Below the pieces are notes generated by a model, which was given only the letters and a program-made list of their open reading frames with translations, was not told the DNA's origin and searched no databases. Below are positions 35,474 through 48,952 of a stretch of 64,000 bases of DNA, in pieces. A program made the translations under genes and the position numbers. The stretch comes from Setomelanomma holmii (taxonomy: Eukaryota; Ascomycota; Dothideomycetes; Pleosporales; Phaeosphaeriaceae), in assembly GCA_010015745.1 (NCBI GenBank), contig ML978166.1:1-64000 (forward strand). The letters are read 5' to 3'. Position 1 is the stretch's first letter. Each line of letters opens with the position of its first letter.

Positions 35474-36277
35474 CTAGGAAAATGCTCCGGGCTCCGGTAA
35501 TCGCTGCTTCTCCGCAAACGTCAGACGAGCCTGCGCGTTCTCCTGCAAGCGCCGACATGGCACTATCGTCTGGTAGGTGACAACGATCATCACCACTGCA
35601 CACATGGCGTAGACCTCGCTCAAAGGCTCGTTGACGCGGGTAAAGGGGTCAGAGAATAGACACAACGCGTTCGAAATCGAGTCCGAGGCGAAGGCGACCG
35701 TCTTTCAATGGTGTCTGCTCGTCGACCAACTTCGACGAAAGGACACATTTGTCGCGAGCTTGCGACTGCACGACGAATATCGGATCGCTCGACCGCAATG
35801 GGCGAAAGGATACGCAAGTGTGCATTTGAGGATGTTTCTGGCCGCCAACGCGAGCTTGTCGCACGCTCACTCGGACACGTTCGGCCGGACTATCTCCAGT
35901 GCATCTGCGCTTATCCCGAGCCATATCCTCGCCATGTGCGACATAAATGCGCTTCGACCGTACAAACTGCGAGTTTCAGCGGCGACACTTCGCATCCGCA
36001 GACGTGCGAGATTGTACCGCTGCCCCTCTGCGAACCTTTGTGATCGGTCTTCCGCGGAATGCAATTGAACGTCTGGATTGCTCGGCGAGGCGCCCCACTT
36101 TCCTATGGGTTCGCCTACGTGCCGATGAGCATCATGGTGGTGGTGTGCAATTTTGCCGTGTATCTCACATTCTCCAGTTTGAGCAACATGGTCCACTACT
36201 GTGGCTACTCGGACGAATAACATATCTCGGGCTTCAGAGGATCGAGAAGAAAGGTGTATCAATCTGCCCGAGTACAT
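35474..36277 (-). pseudogene. Possible decayed gene, unidentified
   Basis: One minus-strand frame runs from 36277 to 35474 and is broken by two TGA codons, near 35867 and near 35690. Between and after them the sequence looks coding: LYGRSAFMSHMARIWLGISA, then FASDSISNALCLFSDPFTRV and VYAMCAVVMIVVTYQTIV, the last a probable membrane span. I cannot name the family. The alternative is chance, given the GC content. Confidence 0.28.
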
Positions 36278-37051
36278 GCAATGTGCGATGGCAATTGTCT
36301 GTCGATGGCAAGCTCAACTTCCATCATTCCGCAGCGATCAGCAGTATCGGAAAGCATTCGGAATGTGAGACCTTTTGGCAGCTATTGAGCTCTCCCTGCA
36401 ACTCGACCCAGCACAGTCTATCTCAGTTTACGTATTCCTTGTGCTATCCGTCCATGCAATTGGGCTCCAGACTGTCCACCATGTTGGTCCACAGCTCAGG
36501 GTTACGCTACGGATGCATCGGCGAAGCTCCAAAGAGCTGAATCAGGTAAGACCCAATCGAAGCTTGCCCTGGCGCGTAGTCGGACGCGTGGGCGCCATTG
36601 GACACAACCCCGCACCGTCTGCGATGCGAAGTAATTCCAAACATGACCGTCATTCCCGCGAACGGTAGAGGCAATTGTTGCATGGGCCGCAGCATCATCA
36701 AGTGGGGAGGCTCGTCTTTGAGGCGCCATATGACCCAAAGTTTGAAGGCTCGAATGCTGTGAGAGGCTCGTGGTGGGTACCTTTCTCGATATATAAGTCC
36801 CTTGCAATACCCCTCAAAAGCTCACTCAACCTCATACCTTTACTTGCATTCAGCTCAGTAGCACTTCTCGAAAGAGTTACACGTCATTCGGAGCCGCAAA
36901 AGGTATACCCCTACCCGCCCCTCATTTGTTAGACCCGGACGATAGGCTGACAGATCTTGCGTCAGATAGACGTACCTAAGTACCTGTCTAGCCGCTTGTA
37001 TATATTCCTCTTCGGAGCCTCAAGAATTGTCGCTTCACTTTATCAGACACA
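36278..37051. other. Intergenic stretch and formate dehydrogenase promoter
   Basis: No gene seen. It contains TATA-like motifs near 36786 and 36997 ahead of the formate dehydrogenase start. Confidence 0.4.
36997..37004 (+). promoter_or_regulatory. TATA-like element of formate dehydrogenase
   Basis: TGTATATA about 50 nt upstream of the ATG at 37052. A second ATATATAAG lies near 36790. Confidence 0.35.
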
Positions 37052-38476
37052 ATGGTATTTCTCCGCTCAGCATCTCGCTCAGCATCTCGCCTCGCGCGCC
37101 CTGCCTCCTCCATCCTAAGCGCACGCGCTGGACCCCGATTGACCTCGTCACTTCGACAACCAAACGCCTTCAGAACGCTAACGGCAACTGCATCACAACA
37201 GGGAAAAGTTCTTCTTGTCCTCTATGATGTGAGTTCAACCATATACCCATCGCGCATGCGACAGCACACTGACGACGTCATAGGGCGGTGTCCACGCTGA
37301 GCAAGAGCCCAATCTTCTCGGTACCACAGAGAACGAGCTAGGCATCAGGAAGTGGGTTGAGGACCAGGGCCACACTCTTGTCACCACCTCAGACAAGGAG
37401 GGCGAGGGCTCTGAGTTCGATAAGCATCTCGTTGATGCAGAGGTCATCATCACCACTCCGTACGTCTACCGGCAGAAAGCTACCCCGCAATCGCCGCTAG
37501 AGCGCCCCGCAATACGCATTCTCCGAGCGTGTTGCGCTAGCGTGGCAGGGCTGCGACCATCTGAAGTGACATAGGCTAATTAACCGCCAGATTCCACCCT
37601 GGCTACCTCACCGCAGAACGTCTCGCAAAGGCGAAGAACCTGAAGATTGCGGTGACTGCTGGTATTGGTTCCGACCACGTCGATCTCGATGCGGCCAACA
37701 AGACCAACGGCGGTATCACTGTCGCTGAGGTCACTGGCTCCAACGTCGTTTCTGTCGCTGAGCACGTCGTCATGACCATCCTCACTCTCGTCCGCAACTT
37801 CGTTCCCGCCCATGAGCAGATCGTCAAGGGTGAGTGGAACGTCGCTGAGGTCGCCAAGAACGAGTACGACCTCGAGAACAAGGTTGTCGGTACCGTTGCC
37901 GTCGGCCGCATCGGTGAGCGTGTGCTCCGCCGTCTCAAGCCCTTCGACTGCAAGGAGCTTCTGTACTTCGACTACCAGCCTCTGGCCCCTGAGAAGGAGA
38001 AGGAGATTGGCTGCCGCCGCGTTGACAGCCTCGAGGAGATGTTGGCTCAGTGCGACGTTGTCACCATTAACTGCCCACTCCACGAGAAGACTCGCGGTCT
38101 CTTCAACAAGGACCTCATCTCCAAGATGAAGAAGGGCTCATGGCTCATTAACACTGCTCGTGGCGCCATCGTCGTCAAGGAGGATGTCGCTGATGCGCTC
38201 AAGTCCGGCCAACTCCGTGGCTACGGTGGTGATGTTTGGTTCCCTCAGCCTGCGCCCAAGGACCACCCACTCCGCTATGCCACCAACCCATGGGGTGGAG
38301 GCAACGCCATGGTTCCCCACATGTCCGGTACTTCCATCGATGCGCAGAAGCGATATGCCGCTGGTACCAAGGCTATCCTCGACTCCTACTTCTCTGGTCG
38401 GGAAGATTACAAGCCCGAGGATCTTATTGTCCACAAGGGCGACTACGCGACCAAGGCGTATGGTCAGCGCAAGTGA
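37052..38476 (+). CDS. NAD-dependent formate dehydrogenase
   Basis: Oxidises formate to CO2 with reduction of NAD+, a D-2-hydroxyacid dehydrogenase family enzyme. Exons 37052-37228, 37284-37459 and 37591-38476 with introns of 55 and 131 nt give 412 residues. The first 48 residues are rich in Arg and Ser without acids, as in a mitochondrial presequence, so this form is probably mitochondrial; its start contains a short duplicated RSAS unit. The catalytic domain has TAGIGSDHVDL and EVTGSNVVSVAEHVV, a strong formate dehydrogenase signature. The NAD fold has GTVAVGRIGERVL near residue 217 with the acidic residue in YFDY. Catalytic Arg is in NTARGAIV (about 304) and catalytic His in VPHMSGTS (about 358). 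All expected residues are present. Intact. Confidence 0.95.
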
Positions 38477-38740
38477 GCATTTGATTGTTTTTGAGCGTTT
38501 CTGGAAATCTTTGATTAGCAAGTTCCGAGGAGTCGGATGGGCCATGTCTGGCTGTGTATACAACAATATATCCACTTGAACTCCAATCCTAGCGATGCTG
38601 TGTTAATCATTCTATGCCAGTGAAGGATATTTTGATGGAGAGATATCAAATGCCACCAAATGGCTTAGCGGTGGGTATATGGAACTGTCCAAGCAATGGC
38701 AACCATCTAGAACTCTGCAAAACTATACGAATAGCAGACC

Positions 38741-39287
38741 TCAGCGCCCTCGTGACAGTGATTGCCGCCTCTCGTCCTCGGCTTCGTCATCGCTGTCATC
38801 TTTGAAGACCTGTTCCAGGTCCCTCCCCACCCTTCGCTCTTCCTCCATCATGCTGCGCCTCTGCTCCAGCGCCTCCCGTCTCCGCTGATCAATAGGGTCA
38901 AAGCCCACCATGCCCTCGCCCTCCTCGTCATCGAAGAGCTCGTCTTCGTGCTCTCCTCCGCTGCCATCCACTACCCTGCGATTTCGAGTCCAAGTGGAGG
39001 GCATGAATAGGTTGTATAATGCATCCGACAACTTTGTCCGCCATGACGTCTGAAACTCAGACATGCCCGCAGGCATAGGTAGATACTGGCTATAGCGACT
39101 GCGGTGTCGGCGCACGAAGGGCAGGATGATGAGGGCGAGCAGGACATAGAGGATGGCGGCGAGGAACAGCGGTATGAGGATGGTCTGGCACGTGTCAGCG
39201 ATGCGCGTCAGCTGGTGCCCATGCTAGGCAAAGGGTGCTTGACAGCCGCACTCCGCTCACCTTCAGAAAATGGGTAAAGCCCGCCAT
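38741..39287 (-). CDS. Small single-pass membrane protein, acidic tail
   Basis: Two exons: 39261-39287, encoding only MAGFTHFLK, and 38741-39184, with a 76-nt intron (GTGAGC ... TGCCAG), give 156 residues. One strong membrane span, IPLFLAAILYVLLALIILPF, sits at residues 13-32. It is followed by basic VRRHRSRYSQYLPMP, so the long C-terminus is probably cytosolic. Then come SDALYNLFMPSTWTRNRRV, an acidic run DELFDDEEGEG, and a charged coiled-coil-like tail rich in Glu and Arg. No named domain recognised. It looks like a conserved fungal membrane protein of unknown role. It diverges from the formin gene with 0.7 kb between starts. Confidence 0.75.
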
Positions 39288-39986
39288 GGTTGCGGATACA
39301 TGTGATGTGTGCTGCTGCTGGGCTGAACTGGCGATGCGCGGCCTTTTGTTCCCTACGCGCTTACGCAGCTCGGGGTTCGTTGAGCTAAGCGGCGAGACAG
39401 GTGGCCCCAAGACGGTGAGGGCGTGTCTGCGGATGCTGCGACTGCTACGCCACAGTCCTGTAGGCTCTCTGGGCGGTGCGAGGGCCAGAGAGATGTGGTG
39501 AGGAGAGGTGCAGACGCGCTGCTGGGATGCGCCATTCCCGCTACCGCATTGGCCAAGCGCCACGGCAGTGAACGTCTCAGGAGAAGCATCAACGCCCACG
39601 GCTGGCCCAAGCACCCTCCGAAACACCTGCAGACGTATCCTGGTCGGCATCCCAAGACACCAGTTCGCTGCAGGCGACGGTGAATACAGACTGCAGTCCT
39701 CGACATTACCATACTTCACCCAGCGATGAGCCCTCGCAAGAGCCGCTAGCTCTCGGCACCTTCCCGCCCTCACCTGCATCCCGCAATATCCCACCCTGAC
39801 GCCGCCAGCCTGTATTTCCCACATTGCAGCGACCCGTCACGTCACGCCCCGCACTCGTTTCAGCATTTCTCACGGCGAGGACCCGCCTCGAGTCGAATCT
39901 GCACTTTAACCATAGCGCTGCTAGAAGACATTCAATAGGAGGGCGAGGGGACACGTCGTGGGCGTGCGAGCATAGACGCGCATAGG
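39288..39986. promoter_or_regulatory. Shared intergenic region between divergent genes
   Basis: About 0.7 kb separates the start of the small membrane protein (minus) from the start of the formin (plus). Both promoters must lie here. No consensus motif stands out. Confidence 0.4.
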
Positions 39987-42900
39987 ATGGATGGCAAGGG
40001 ACGCCAATCCTCCGCCGGCAAGTTCTTTGGCCGCCGCCTGCACAAGGACAAGACAGAGAAGGGCAGCGATGCGCGACACACGCAGCAGACGACCGACAGC
40101 CCGCCGGGGAGCGCCCACGGCTCGCAGTCGTCGCGGCACTCGCACCGTCACAGCACCTCGGCCGCCTCGATAGACCGCCCCGTGTCCATGACCGCCGAGG
40201 GCATCTTTGCACGCGCGGGGCCCATCTCGACGATTGACGCAGAGCCGCTGCCCCACCACCTCAACAAGGGCGGGGGAGACTTTCACCAGTACCCCGTCTT
40301 CAATCCCTCGATGCCGCCCCAGAATGGCTACAGCAACTCGGGGCCCCCGCGCCCGCCGCCGCACTCGTCAGGCACCACCATCGCCTCGAGCCAGCCCGGT
40401 GACCGTGGTGTGTCGATGCAGCAGTGGGGGGCTCGCGACTCGAGCAGGAACGGCAACCACTCGTACTATGCCCCCACCGACTCATCAGCCAACACGCGCG
40501 CCTCGTCAGACCAGGCGAGCATCTACAGCAATGACTCCAAGACGCGCAGCTCCAACGTCTTTGCGCCCCAGAACCCCTCGCAGTCCTCCTTCTCCTCCGT
40601 CGGCCTCGACTCGGGCAGCCTCCTTCCCACAGCTGCTTCCACGCCCCGCGACTCGCACCGCCATCTGCTGCACTACGGCTCCTCGTCGCCGTCCTCGTCC
40701 ACGCCCTCGCTCGTACAACAAACCTTCAGCATACAGCGGCCGCCCGACCATGTCATCGAGAAGGAGTTTATGAATCTGATGGTCAAGCGCGGCTGGAAGA
40801 GCTTGCCAGAGCAGGCTCGGCGCCAGATGGAGGCGTACAAGATCGACAAGAAGTGGACGCTGGTGTACCAGGACAAGCTCGCCGAGTTCAAGCACGACGA
40901 AAAGAAGCGGCAGACCAACAGGAGCACGTACATGGGCGGCGGAGCAAGAGAAGACATCTTGATTCGCGCAGAAGAGGAGGGCTCGCCCGAGTGGTACGTC
41001 AAGAAGGTTATGGACAACTCCATCACGATCAAGCAGATGTCGAGCCTCGAGATCAGCTTGCGCACACAGCCCATTGCGTGGGTCCGGACGTTCATCGAAG
41101 CACAGGGCCAGATTGCGCTCACGAATGTGCTCTCCAAAATCAACCGCAGGAAGGGAACTGGGCCAGCACCTCCACCCAGTGTTTTGGCGCAGAAAGCGGA
41201 GAATGATATGGAAAAGGAGTATGAGATTATCAAGTGCTTGAAGGCACTGATGAACAACAAGTACGGCGCCGACAATGCGCTGAACCACCCCTCCATCATA
41301 CAGGCCCTATGCGGCTCTTTGGTGTCCGCGCGACTCAACACGAGAAAACTTGTCTCAGATGTCTTGACCTTCCTCTGCCACTGGGGCGAAGGGAGTGGGC
41401 ATGAGAAGGTACTCCAAGCCCTCGACAATCTCAAAGCGCAATATGGCGAAAGCAGCAGATTCGACGCCTGGATGCGCATTGTCGAAGTCACTGTGGATGG
41501 ACGAGGCAAGATGGGCTCCATGGTCGGCGCATCCGACGAAGTTCGCAGCGGAGGTATTGGTGTGGAGAACTTGCTCATGGAATATGCTATCGCGACGCTG
41601 TTTCTCATCAATATGGTCGTGGATGCACCGAAGCGCGATCTTCAGCTCAGGATGCATATTCGCGCCCAGTTCACGGCATGTGGCATCAAGCGCATCTTCG
41701 GAAAAATGGAGGGCTTCCAGTACGAAGTCATCGACAAGCAGATCGAGCGATATCTGAACAATGAGGCCATCGACTATGAAGACTTCCTCGAGCGCGAGAA
41801 CAGTTCGATGGTCGACAGCGTCGAAGGCGAAGGCAAGGACCTCAATGACCCCACTCATATTGCGGAGGCAATTATGCAGAAGATTGGTGGTACCCGGACA
41901 GAAGACTACTTCCTCTCAGCCATGCAGCACCTTCTGTTGATTAGGGACACTGAAGGCGAGGATCGGCTGAAGATGTTCCAGCTTGTGGATCAGATGCTGA
42001 GCTACGTGGCTATGGACCGCCGACTGCCAGACATGGATCTCAAGCAAAGTTTGAACTTTACTGTTCAGTCACTGCTTGATAAGCTGTATACCGATGCCGA
42101 AGCGCGCCAACAGCGAGATGAGATGATCGAAGCGAGGCAAGTGGCTGACTCGGCCATTGCTGAGCGCGATGAGGTCAAGGCACAGCTCGAATTGGGCGCA
42201 GACGGCTTGGTCCAGAAGCTTCAGAAGCAGTTGGCCGAGCAAGAGCGTATGATTGAGCTTCGAGGCAGGCAGGTCGAGCAGATGAAGGCCGAGCTCGCAG
42301 AGACACAAAGAATACGGGCGCAAGAGCTTCAGCGAAATGAACTGGAGACCCGTGAGTTGTATCTCATGCTCAGGGACGCCCAAGACGTTGCAGCATCGGC
42401 GTCGAAGAAGGGCGGCAAAGAGGGCCTGGGTGCGCAAGACCCAGCGCAGATGGCTGGTATCATGGACCGCGAACGCTTGATGAATAGGCTTGAAATCCAG
42501 CTACAGCGAGCCAGGACCCAGGCAACACTGGAAGGGAAGTCGTTGCAAATGCAGCCCAGCGAGAAGCTCAGAGAGCTACGCGAGAAGATGGAGGGCACAA
42601 TGGGTGAACAGACTGAAGCGGGCTTCGACGGCCTCGAGCCTGGCTCTTTTGGCTCAGTCCGACGCCAGAAGAGTGTCGTGCCCCGCAGGAAGCCGCTACC
42701 AACACTACCTGGAGAAGCTGGAGAGGACGAGGTCATGTCGGACGCGATGGATGATGAAGACGCCATTATCGAGAAGCCTCGTCTCATTCAGATGCACAAG
42801 CCGAAGCTTAGCGCGTCAACACAACAAGCACTTATGGGAGAGATTGCATCCAACATCAAGAGATATGATGACTCGGACGCCGAAGACGCTGGCGATGGTG

Positions 42901-45291
42901 TTACTACAGGACCATCGCATCCAAGTCTTGAGTCCGACTCTCCCAAGACGCCGGCAGACACTGAAGCGAAGCCAGCAATTCCTCCGCCACCTCCACCACC
43001 TCCTGGTATGCTCGGATTCTCCGCCAACATACCTCCTCCGCCGCCCATGCCCGGTACTAATGCTAACATTCCTCCTCCGCCTCCACCACCGCCGGGTATG
43101 CTTGGATTCGCTGGTCCTCCAGGCATTCCTCCGCCACCTCCAATGCCGGGTATGAAAGGTCCACCTGGCATCCCACCTCCACCTCCCATGCCTGGAGATG
43201 GCAGTATGCCACCGCCTCCGCCGCCACCAATGCCTGGCGCCAAGCGTCCTGGGTTTTTGCAAAAGCCCGGATTCCATGGTGCACCCACAGTATCACTATC
43301 TGGCCCGCGCCCTAAGAAGAAGCTCAAGGCACTGCATTGGGAGAAGGTCGACTCACCACAGACGACCGTATGGGCTACTCGTGGCCTTACTTCCGAAGAG
43401 AAGGAAGAGAAATACCAAGAATTGTCGAAGAAGGGTGTCCTTGAGGAAGTCGAGAAGCTCTTCATGGCCAAGGAGATCAAGGCGATTGGCAAGAAATCGG
43501 GCAAGAAGGACGAGAAGAAGCAGATCATCTCTCGCGATCTGATGCACAACTTCCAGATTGCTATGGCCAAGTTCTCGTCTTACTCTGTCGAGGAATTTGT
43601 GCAAATGGTCATCCACTGTGATAAGAAGATATTGGATGACCCAGTCGTCATGGAATTCCTCCAAAAGAACGACTTCTGCGACATACCCGATAATACTGCT
43701 AAACTCATGGCTCCGTACTCGAAAGACTGGACTGGACCAAATGCGGGCGCAAGCAAGCGCGAGCAAGATCCTAGCGAACTGACAAGAGAGGACCAGATTT
43801 ACTTGTACACTGCCTACGAACTACACGGGTACTGGAAGAGTAGGATGAGGGCGCTTGCGATGACCCGCACGTACGAGGCCGAGTACGACGAGGTGTCGAA
43901 CAAGCTCTTGGAAATTTCGCGGGTCTCGGAAAGTCTGAGAGATTCGACTAGCTTGATCAGCGTGCTTGGTCTCATTCTTGACATCGGTAACTTCATGAAC
44001 GACGCCAACAAGCAAGCCAACGGCTTCAAGCTATCAACTCTTTCGCGACTCGGTATGCTCAAGGACGACAAGAACGAGTCGACATTTGCCGACCTCGTGG
44101 AGCGTATCGTGCGTAACCAGTATTCTGGCTGGGAAGGCTTCACAGATGAGATTGGTGGGGTCATTACTGCGCAGAAGATCAATGTCGAGCAGCTTATCCA
44201 AGATGCGAAGAAGTATATCGACAACATCAAGAACATTCAGATGTCACTTGACGCGGGTAACCTGTCCGATCCTAGCAAGTTCCATCCCGAGGACAAGTTC
44301 ACGATTATCGTTCAAAGGAGTATGAAAGAGGCAAGGCGGAAGTCAGAGCAGCTGCAAGTCTTCCTGGAGGACATGCAGAAGAGCTACGATGACATTATGG
44401 CTTTCTATGGAGAGGACCCAACGGATGACAATTCGAGGAGAGAGTTCTTTGCGAAGCTGGCGAACTTCGTGCAGGAGTGGAAGGTAAGTCTCACCAGCCC
44501 CAGTCCAGCATCTTTGCATACAAACTCCTTGAGATTGCAATCGCGACCTTCTGCTAACAACCACATAGCGCTCCAAAGATAAGAACATCTCGCTCGAAGA
44601 ACAACATCGCCGCAATGAACTCTCGATGCGCCGCAAACAACAAACCGCAAACCCACTCTCTCCCGCAGCGTTATCATCCGACTCCGACGCGCCCAAATCA
44701 CCCGCCTCCACAGGCGCCATGGACGACTTGCTCCAGAAGCTTCGCGCAGCCAAACCGGAAGCAAGAGATCAAAGAGACCGCCGTCGCCGTGCTCGCCTCA
44801 AGGACAAACACCAGGTACGTGTCGCCAGCGGCCAGAAAATCCCCGAACTCGGCGTCAATATGGAGTACGAAGCTCAAGAAGGCGGCGAAGAAAGCAAGAA
44901 CGTCCTCTCGCCTGCAAGTGAAGGCACAGACACCGAGACTGGCACTGCAACTGCGAGCGCGGCTGAAGTGGACATTGCCGATCGCGCGGCTGCTATGCTT
45001 GAGGGTCTGCAAGGTGGCTCGAGTCTGAATAAAGACGGGAGTTTGTCTGTGAGACGGAGACGGGAGAGTGCGGATACGGAACGTCAGAGGAGGAGGAATC
45101 GGAGACAGCAGGCTAGTAGTGCCAAGACGGAGGATGAGGGGCTGATGAGTCCGACGATACCCGAGGAAGGGGATGGGACGAAAGAGGAAGAGGGCAATGA
45201 AGAAGGTGAAGAGGCGATTGGCAAGGTGGTGATTAGTCCGCCGAGTCCGGAGAGTAAGGGGAGGGAATTACCTACACCGCCGCCTGAGTAG
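39987..45291 (+). CDS. sepA: Formin (SepA/Bni1 type)
   Basis: Diaphanous-type formin that nucleates and elongates actin cables for polarised growth, septation and hyphal tip extension. The long exon 39987-44483 and exon 44569-45291, split by an 85-nt GTAAGT intron with a GCTAAC branch, give 1739 residues. Order: a disordered N-terminus rich in Ser, His and Pro (1-250); the GTPase-binding and FH3 regions starting at EKEFMNLMVKRGWKSLPE (about 258-660); a coiled coil (about 695-805); an FH1 with six proline runs ending in GML or MPG (about 995-1090); FH2 from KALHWEKVDSPQTTVWA (about 1107) to about 1498, including LKALMN-like helices and the GNFMNDANKQANGFKLSTL lasso/knob region; and a C-terminal DAD, MDDLLQKLRAAKPEARDQ, followed by a basic patch (about 1550-1590). 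The autoinhibition parts (FH3 and DAD) are both intact, so Rho-type GTPase control is expected. Gene symbol by family resemblance. Confidence 0.93.
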
Positions 45292-48200
45292 ATGGGAAAC
45301 TTTTGGAAGAGAGGGGTTGTTGTTGACTTTCGATACCCGCCTTCCGGCTTCGATTCTTCGCTGGTTATATATATATATTGTAATACTCGTTAACGCATCG
45401 CTGGCGAAGTGGCATCTTTGGACTTGGGAGTTTGGAGAGAAGAGGGGATCAGGAGCATTGCGTGGTGCATGGCGGGATGGAACCAAAGGATGGCAAGGGC
45501 ATTTAGGATAAGGATAGGGACATATGCATACGAATACTCTTGTCTCGCAACAGTATACCAGTTTTTCTTGTGTCAAGTGTTGAAGATATGAAGCTGGATT
45601 ATGATTGGGGCGAGGCGCTGTTGAATGCACTGAGGATATGTTGCAGAGGTATGTCGTTGCTTGGACCGTGGTTGGCGATGTGACACTAACTTTGTGATGA
45701 GCTAATGCTAGGAACACTGCGTTTTCTTCCACATGAAGTGACCCGTTGCTTTACTTGTGGCAGTGGTTTCTCGTCTTTCAACCGACCGCCCGAGGCTATC
45801 AAGTCAACGAAAAGAAGAAAAAAAGGCTCAAGTATCGATTCACGCCAAATGTTGCTGGGATTCGAGTATCGTCAGCACGAAGCCCCCAACCTGCTTCTGC
45901 CTAGGTCGCCGAGACCTCCGGCAAGGGCATGAAGAGACAGAGAGAGAGTGTGTGTGTGTGAGAAGAAGCTGTGGGAAGTAGAAGAGGAGAAGATGGCATT
46001 AGCAGAAACGGAGCTGTGGGGCTCTACTGTTGGGTGAGGAGCAAGAATGTGCGAGGTGATGTTGATGTGGTTGGAGTGATCTGACATGACCGGGTATCTG
46101 AGAAACTGGCGTTGACGGCAAATAGGATGGCCGTAAACACAAGAGTTGTTGAGTAAGGAAAGGATATAACAAGAGATAGTACAGCAGAGAAGGGAAATAA
46201 AGGTACGGTTTTGGTCGTGCAACGTTAGGAGATACTTATCTGGGCCCGCTAAACAGCTCTCAGCTTCGAGTTTGCCGCCCACCAAAGGTCCATCGTCTCG
46301 ATCCAGTCGTTCTCGCATGTTGTCGGTCAATCCGTGCTCACGTCCGTCTCGTGATATAGTGCCCAATCCAGAACTAAGTCACCGAAGCAACTCCGCTAAA
46401 GTCTCCCTTGCGCCGTTGCAAGGGGTGACTCTAGGTACGACGTTCTTTAGCCTGGTTCGATATGCTGCGACAGGATAAGGACTTGGTGGAGATGCGCTCA
46501 AGTCAATGCCCTGGTGCAGCTCCCGGGCCGCGGCGCAGATGGCTGACCTGCGCGCACTATATCTTTGGTCCGTGGGGCTCATGCAGGTACACCAAAGTGT
46601 TCTACATGATCACCAAGACACTATGCTACTCACAGCGGCGTGCGTGGTGGCCCTCGTGGCAACATATGTACGTGCACCTGAAGCCTGTGAGTCAGAGATT
46701 CTTGTCGTGTACAATCGAGGCGGGCGTCGTCGTTGATGGTGTACGTATCGCTGAGGTGGAGAATAAGAGCGAAGGTGGCGGGTTAAGGCGAGAGTTAGGC
46801 GCTTATAGAGCCGCCAGGATGAATCCTGAGCGGGTATGACGTGCCGTTCTAGCATTCACTATGACGTCCCATCGAACCAGACAGGTCATGGAGGCCGCGT
46901 GAGCGCAATTCGAAAACCGGGTGCAGAGAAGCCCAAGGAAGAAATTGCTATACCTGAACCCAAAATCATTAAAATGTTGTAAAGGAAGCAAGATGACTGG
47001 CATTTTCTACATACGTAGTGCAGCACCTTCTTCCTGGATGAGTGGTCTTGCGAAGTTTTACACTATGCGCTGATACATCAAGAACTTGACGCATTATAAG
47101 GCTAGTACAACATCAATGCCCTGAATCGTTGTCCCAAGCACAACATGTAGTCAACAGGTGCGCTGAGCGTGGTGGCATTGAACCCCGACGTCTGTGCCAT
47201 ACGTTGCTTCTCACGCATATGACAGGTTCAAGACTCGTCATAATCTTCCTCGACACGCCGCAAGAAGCAGCGTGATCAATAAAAGGAATAAAGAATGGCT
47301 TTTAAGAGTAACGAGTACCGTTCCGGTGATCATCGAGGGTGCCAGCAATACACCTTCCACTCGATCCTTTCAAAATCTCCGGTGTGGTACCGTTGCTCAG
47401 CTTGGTATCGCCAGAAGTTGCCCATCGGTTCATGGAGAGGTCGCTTGCAGTCTCCGTCTGCAAATGACCTCAGCAGTGGTCAATGACCCAACTACGCAAC
47501 TGTCCAGTATCGCTCCGTGGCCTAGCTAAAGCAACCTCAACCAGAAAGCCCGCCTGTGCCCATCTGGTGAGGTTCCACGCAGGACATATAGCACACTCCC
47601 TTAGCTCGGCGATGTAACCACCAAGGTTCTCTCGGAGCGTGGTGGGCCTCGTGGTTTCTCGGAATTATGCACAGCAGCAACGAGATCCCTAGAAGCAAAG
47701 GTGTTGAAAAAGAAGAAGAAGCTACTTGAAAGAGGAGGAAGAGCCTATCAATGGACTCAAAGCGTTGGGCCAGGTTCGAAAGAGTGGAGAAGATTGACTA
47801 GATGTTTAGACTTGACGAAGGGTTGAGGAAGCACTGCTGAGGAAGTGCGGGCCGCGAAAGAGGAAGTTATGATGACGCTAAGCCAATCAGACATCAGTGC
47901 CAATCTTAGCTTTCACTCTTCCAATTCTAGCTATCATGACGTACTCTGCACTTCGAAGAACGCAATGTCATTTCTCGATAAAACGATCGTAGGCTCCCGG
48001 AGATTTTATGTATGCTACAATACGGGGTTCGAGGTCATTGTCACCGTCTTGCACCGCGGTCGCGTAACAGTGACGATTCCTCCAGATTTAACGCCTTGGG
48101 ATTCAGCACCTTGCGACGAGCGCCAGTAAGCCGCCGCCCTGAAGCCTTGATTCCTTATGGCATCTCCTTCGTCTCAGTCACTGACTTCTTATTCACGTTC

Positions 48201-48304
48201 GCGGTCTGTGCGACTTCCGCGCGTCTACCTTCCTGTGGAGCGACTTCAACACTGCCCTCAGAACGATACAGGGGCTCTAACTTAGCAATCCTACCCCATA
48301 GCAC
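45292..48304. other. Long gene-free stretch
   Basis: About 3 kb between the formin stop and the 3' end of the sugar-transporter pseudogene. There is a short TA-rich run near 45367, an AG/TG dinucleotide run near 45936-45960, and a small tRNA-like T-arm near 47165-47200 that does not extend to a whole tRNA. No gene found. Confidence 0.45.
45936..45960. repeat. Microsatellite, (AG)n followed by (TG)n
   Basis: A run of AGAGAG changing into TGTGTGTG, non-coding, in the 3' region after the formin. Confidence 0.7.
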
Positions 48305-48952
48305 TCACCTTCGCCACCACCACTGTAGCGCAACATTGAAGTTGTAGCTGATGAATATATTGGTAGGTACACCAAAGATATAGTCGAGCTCCTCAAGCGT
48401 TCTCTGCTTGGTCTCGGGCAGCCATAAGAAGATCATGACGAAGGCGATGACGTTCAACCCAGCGTAGAAACCGATGGCACCGGTCGGCGTGAAGGTGTGC
48501 AGAATTAGTGGGAAACTGGTCGACAAGACTGCGGTCCAGAAGAGACACGTGGCGACGGCCCAGCCCATGCCTATCTCACGATGCGAAAATTCAAGAGCAG
48601 GTCAGTGCGCGTGTTCTGCGTTGGAAGAGGGTGATGACTTACGAGGGAAGCATTCGGCCGAGTACGTAAAAGGTACTGGACCCTCGCCAGGGCTGTAGAA
48701 GCACGCAAATATGTATATAAACGTGGCGATCATGGTAAGGTGGGCAATTGACTCCCTGGGGATATAGAATGAAAAGCCGGCTGCGAGCAGTGACCAAGCC
48801 ATGTTTGGACATGTGAAAAGAAGCAAACTACGGCGACCGAAAGTATCGATGGTCCTACATGCTATCAGTAGTGTAATCTTGGGCTTGACTTAGCTGGCAC
48901 GTACCAAATTGCGGGCCAAGCGAAGACGAGGTGTACGAGACCGAATCCGAAC

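Noticed and set aside
40506..41611. Long antisense frames (up to about 310 codons) opposite the formin
   Set aside because: They lie fully inside the formin exon and mirror its codon bias; no domain, start context or splice logic.
44810..44845. Possible 24-nt intron (GTACGT ... CAG) within the formin DAD region
   Set aside because: Too short for a spliceosomal intron and removing it would delete conserved DAD residues.
47160..47200. tRNA-like T-arm sequence
   Set aside because: No matching D-arm, anticodon arm or acceptor partner at the right spacing.
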